A stretch of 64,000 nucleotides of DNA from contig CP091727.1 of assembly GCA_022009855.1 (NCBI GenBank), positions 3,658,001-3,722,000 of the forward strand. The letters run 5' to 3'. The notes under the pieces were generated by a model. It saw only the letters and a program-made list of their open reading frames with translations, did not search any database and was not told where the DNA came from. Each line of letters begins with the position of its first letter. Positions within the stretch are counted from its first letter, which is position 1. Positions 61,501 to 64,000 of the stretch are shown one piece after another. This DNA comes from Lentisphaeria bacterium. GTDB lineage: Bacteria; Verrucomicrobiota; Lentisphaeria; Victivallales; Victivallaceae. Position numbers and translations under genes: made by a program.

Positions 61501-63889
61501 TAATGTTCGAGAAAACGGGCCACCTCCTTCGTATAGCCGGTCAGTTCCTCATCCTCGTAGGGCGGCATCGGGAAAAGATTGTACAGTCCCTGACGGTCGG
61601 ATTCGTTGAGGTAGTTTTTTCCAGGCCACCTGCGAGGTTTTGCGGAATGGATCGAACCGGACGGTGTCGTAATTCATCTCTTTGATGTGTGCCACATACT
61701 GGCCGACCGCCCGCGGATTCCCGTAATAGTAGCGCAGACGATTCAAGCCCGGACTCGTCCACATCCGCAGGCGCGTCTTGTTGCCGTTCAACCGAAATTC
61801 GCCGTTTTCCACCCACATCTCGCGGAAACCGAAATCCTTCGCCGGCAGCGTATCGGCTTCTTCTCCGTTCCGGATCAGCGAGACGCTCATCCGGTAGAGA
61901 TTCGGGTTTTCGACATCCCAGAGAACCGGATCGTTCCAGGTGTCCGTGAACAGGACCAGCTGTTCCGGGGAACCGTCCAGCGTGAATTCCCGGAGGAGGA
62001 TTTCTCCGTCTTTCCGTCGCGCCGGAAATCGAACCGGACGGCGCACGCGCCCTTTTCCCCCGCCGGATTCTGGATCCGGGCGCGCAGGGTGAGGCTCTTT
62101 TTTCCGGAAGGAGGGGAAGGCGACCGCGCTCTTCAACGCGATGTTCGACGGTGCGTTCTCCAGCCAGACGTCGCCCAGCGCGATTTCCCCGTGGTCGCCG
62201 ATGCTCGGCACCCCCTGCCACAGATCGACATAATGACGGTCAAGGAACAGGGTCAGCACATTTTTCCCCTCTTTCGCCAGCAGATCGGAGACGTCGATCC
62301 GGCGGGCGTTCGGCACTGCGGTGAAGGTTTTGAACTCCTGTCGGAAGCTGTCGATCAGTTTCCCGTTCAACAGGACCCGTCCGGCATCGGCGTTGAGATT
62401 GGTGAAATTCAGATAGATGCGTCCAGACTGCCGCATGTCGGCCGGAAGCTCGAATACCCGCTGATACCAGCCGGCGCGATATTGGATCAATTTCCGGCTG
62501 TTCCACTGCCAGTTTGCGGATATTAGTTTCCCATCGCGGTTGCGGTAGATCTGGAAGAGCGGTGAACGGAAACTGCCCGGAACGCGCATGTATCCCCCAC
62601 TCTCCTGCGGGGGGGGGCATAGCTGTAATCATTGACCGGAATTACACGCCAGTACCCGTTCAGACAGACGCCACGCCTGACGCCGTCGGCAGTTCTCTGC
62701 GCATCGGCGAGATCCCACAGCGGCTGTTCCACGGGGCGGACCGTTGTATCGGCGAGGCGCTTCGTCTCGTCCGCGGCCGGAACGGTTTCCGGCGGAAGGA
62801 GCGAAATTCCTTCCGCCCCCTCCGCCGAGACGATCTCGCCGAACGGCTCCGGCATCGCGAAACAGCCCTGCAACGCGTCATCCAGTTGGAACTTCAGCGT
62901 TTTCCCGTTCTGTTCCAGCGTGATTTTATGCGGAACATTGAGCGGGAGCGTGTAGCAGGATTCCACCGTCTGCATCCTGCCGCCGTTTTCCACGATCAAA
63001 GCAATTCGGCCGGAGGCTCCCAGGGCGGAAAGAGTAATTTTTTTTTAGCCTCCGTTCCATTCAAAACGAGGAGCTGTTTCGGTCCGGGCAGGCGTGCCTC
63101 GGGGTAGCGGAACGCGAATGCGAGACGATTTCCTTCCTTCCAGGCCGGGTTCAGAGAAAGAGAGACCTTTTTCTCCTCTTTCCCGCCGGAAGCGAGCTTG
63201 AAAATCTCCGCATCGTCCAGGGCGCGGTCGAAGTATTTGATTTCGTCGTACAGCCCGTTTCCGACCTCGGCCTTGAAACGGTCGGTATTCTCCTTGCCGC
63301 AGAAGATGTTGAATTTCCGGAGCGGCAGTTGCTGATATGCCCCCGGGCGGATCCGGTTGCCGACCATTTTCCCGTTGATGTAGAGTCTGGCCTCGTTCTT
63401 GTCGCGGCTCCAGGTGAAGGCGACATGGTGCCACTCTTCCTGCTTGAAGAGGTTCTTTTTGAGAATCTGCACCTGTCCCGGTACACAGACCGAGAGTTCG
63501 ATCGTGCCGTTCTTCAGCTTGAGCAGATAGAAGCGGAACTTCCAGGCGTCATCCCGGCCGGTGATGATCGGATATGCTTCGGATCGGTCTCCTTCCAGTG
63601 CGGCTTGAACCAGAAGGAGATCGTGCCGTCGCCGGTATCGAGTTCCGGCAGCCGGGTGAAGGTGGCCGCCGTCACCTGATCGTAGGCATGGCGTTTCACA
63701 TCCAGCGCCTGACCGATCACGCCCGGCTGATACCCCGCCTCGCCGTGAACGATTCCGGCGGACAGCTTTTTTCCCGTCCTTGCCGAGGATGTCGGCAGAG
63801 CCGTCCATCGGCATGTAGAGTACCGGTTCGGTCGCGCTCAGGAAGAGCGGGAGCACGGCCGAGAGAATTGAAAGTTTTGAAATCTGCAT
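58556..63889 (-). CDS. Giant secreted LamG-GH2-like-GATase-like hydrolase (about nine frameshifts)
   Basis: About 1777 residues. ATG 63889 has AGGAG upstream. Signal peptide MQISKLSILSAVLPLFLSA. A LamG/concanavalin-like domain follows (ELSVCVPGQVQILKKNLFKQEEWHHVAFTWSRDKNEARLYINGKMVG). Next are the GH2 sugar-binding domain (YQRVFELPADMRQSGRIYLNFTNLNADAGRVLLNG), an Ig-like domain and a TIM barrel (MNYDTVRFDPFRKTSQ, FLEHYGNHPTILMWYTDFN). The acid/base position has TDFN instead of NE (codons ~61458-61469); the nucleophile candidate Glu is in LMVVESAFPF (near 61182). Downstream come a GATase-1-like domain (VKQCRLLIIGKNALKESNPELL) and a final jelly roll (AWYRCTVKIPASWKGCNLRLSG). It lies just after a probable prepilin tail. 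Substrate unknown. Confidence 0.78.
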
Positions 63890-63915
63890 GGCAAGGAATC
63901 TCCTTTCTTTTATTT

Positions 63916-64000
63916 TTACCAGTATGGTCTCCAGAGAAAAAAATTCGGATGAGATGAGGAATAGTTCGTTCCGTCGACGTTGGCATGCGACCTCATTTCC
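63916..64000 (-). CDS. C-terminus of a probable prepilin-like protein (cut by the window edge)
   Basis: The minus frame reads EMRSHANVDGTN then YSSSHPNFFLWRPYW and stops (TAA complement at 63916-63918), 27 bp before the ATG of the LamG-GH2 gene. Ending in a short Ser/Asn/Trp-rich tail, directly upstream of a giant hydrolase, matches the prepilin-hydrolase pairs elsewhere in the window. Only about 28 residues are visible, so the call is tentative. Confidence 0.4.
   Translation of the reverse strand, partial: EMRSHANVDGTNYSSSHPNFFLWRPYW

Noticed and set aside
1..64000. CRISPR array, prophage or toxin-antitoxin module
   Set aside because: I looked for evenly spaced short repeats, phage structural genes, integrases and small paired genes and found none. 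The only mobile element is the IS at 49151-50109.

Overview
The window is a piece of a GC-rich bacterial chromosome. It most resembles a Lentisphaerota genome of the Victivallis type. The reasons are the repeated prepilin-like proteins carrying the FTLIELLIVIAIIAIL signature next to very large secreted glycoside hydrolases, many LacI/AraC sugar regulators, and anaerobe markers (rubrerythrin, FeoB, DtxR/FeoA). This is a family-level judgement by eye, not a database match. The sequence carries a very high density of +1/-1 frameshifts, about 70 by my reading. Every one I resolved base by base lies in a homopolymer run, so I treat most split genes as intact genes read through sequencing indels. 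I give their full extents and say where the frame changes.

Layout. 0.3-5.4 kb (minus): a prepilin-like protein, a ~1100-residue secreted clan GH-A hydrolase and a sugar-phosphate-isomerase-like TIM barrel, with a divergent AraC regulator at 5.7-6.6 kb. 6.8-9.5 kb (plus): a LacI regulator with a perfect 20-bp operator, translationally coupled to a cytoplasmic GH9 enzyme. 9.7-11.6 kb (minus): rubrerythrin and a Gfo/Idh/MocA oxidoreductase. 11.7-16.1 kb (minus): PBP2, MreD, MreC and a FabK/nitronate-monooxygenase-like flavoprotein. 16.3-17.6 kb: an exported protein of unknown function. 17.7-21.9 kb (plus): ThiD, a cell-wall amidase, a LacI regulator and an iron alcohol dehydrogenase, then an SDR on minus. 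22.8-26.1 kb: a MacAB-type efflux set, a strong terminator and two identical tRNA-Gly(GCC) genes. 26.5-28.2 kb (minus): NadD, RsfS and an unknown acidic protein. 28.3-32.7 kb (plus): a lipoprotein, YicC, CysE, YggS and a PanE-like operon. 32.8-35.9 kb: a GH38 alpha-mannosidase. 35.9-41.0 kb: two large membrane proteins and a GltS glutamate symporter. 41.2-47.5 kb: RarA, a fluoride channel, a BtuF-like binding protein, a DtxR regulator, FeoB and an HD hydrolase.

47.5-64 kb is the accessory carbohydrate region. A LacI-type regulator is coupled (ATGA) to a prepilin gene that an IS5-family element has split, followed by a ~1250-residue secreted hydrolase with a C-terminal CBM9-like module. After ~870 bp of gene-poor DNA with strong inverted repeats come, on minus, a GH1 enzyme coupled to an unusual clan-GH-A-like enzyme. 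Last is a ~1780-residue LamG/GH2-like/GATase-like protein, preceded by what looks like the tail of another prepilin. The recurring unit (regulator, prepilin-like protein, giant secreted hydrolase) is the most interesting organisational feature. It appears two or three times here, each time with unrelated hydrolase modules.
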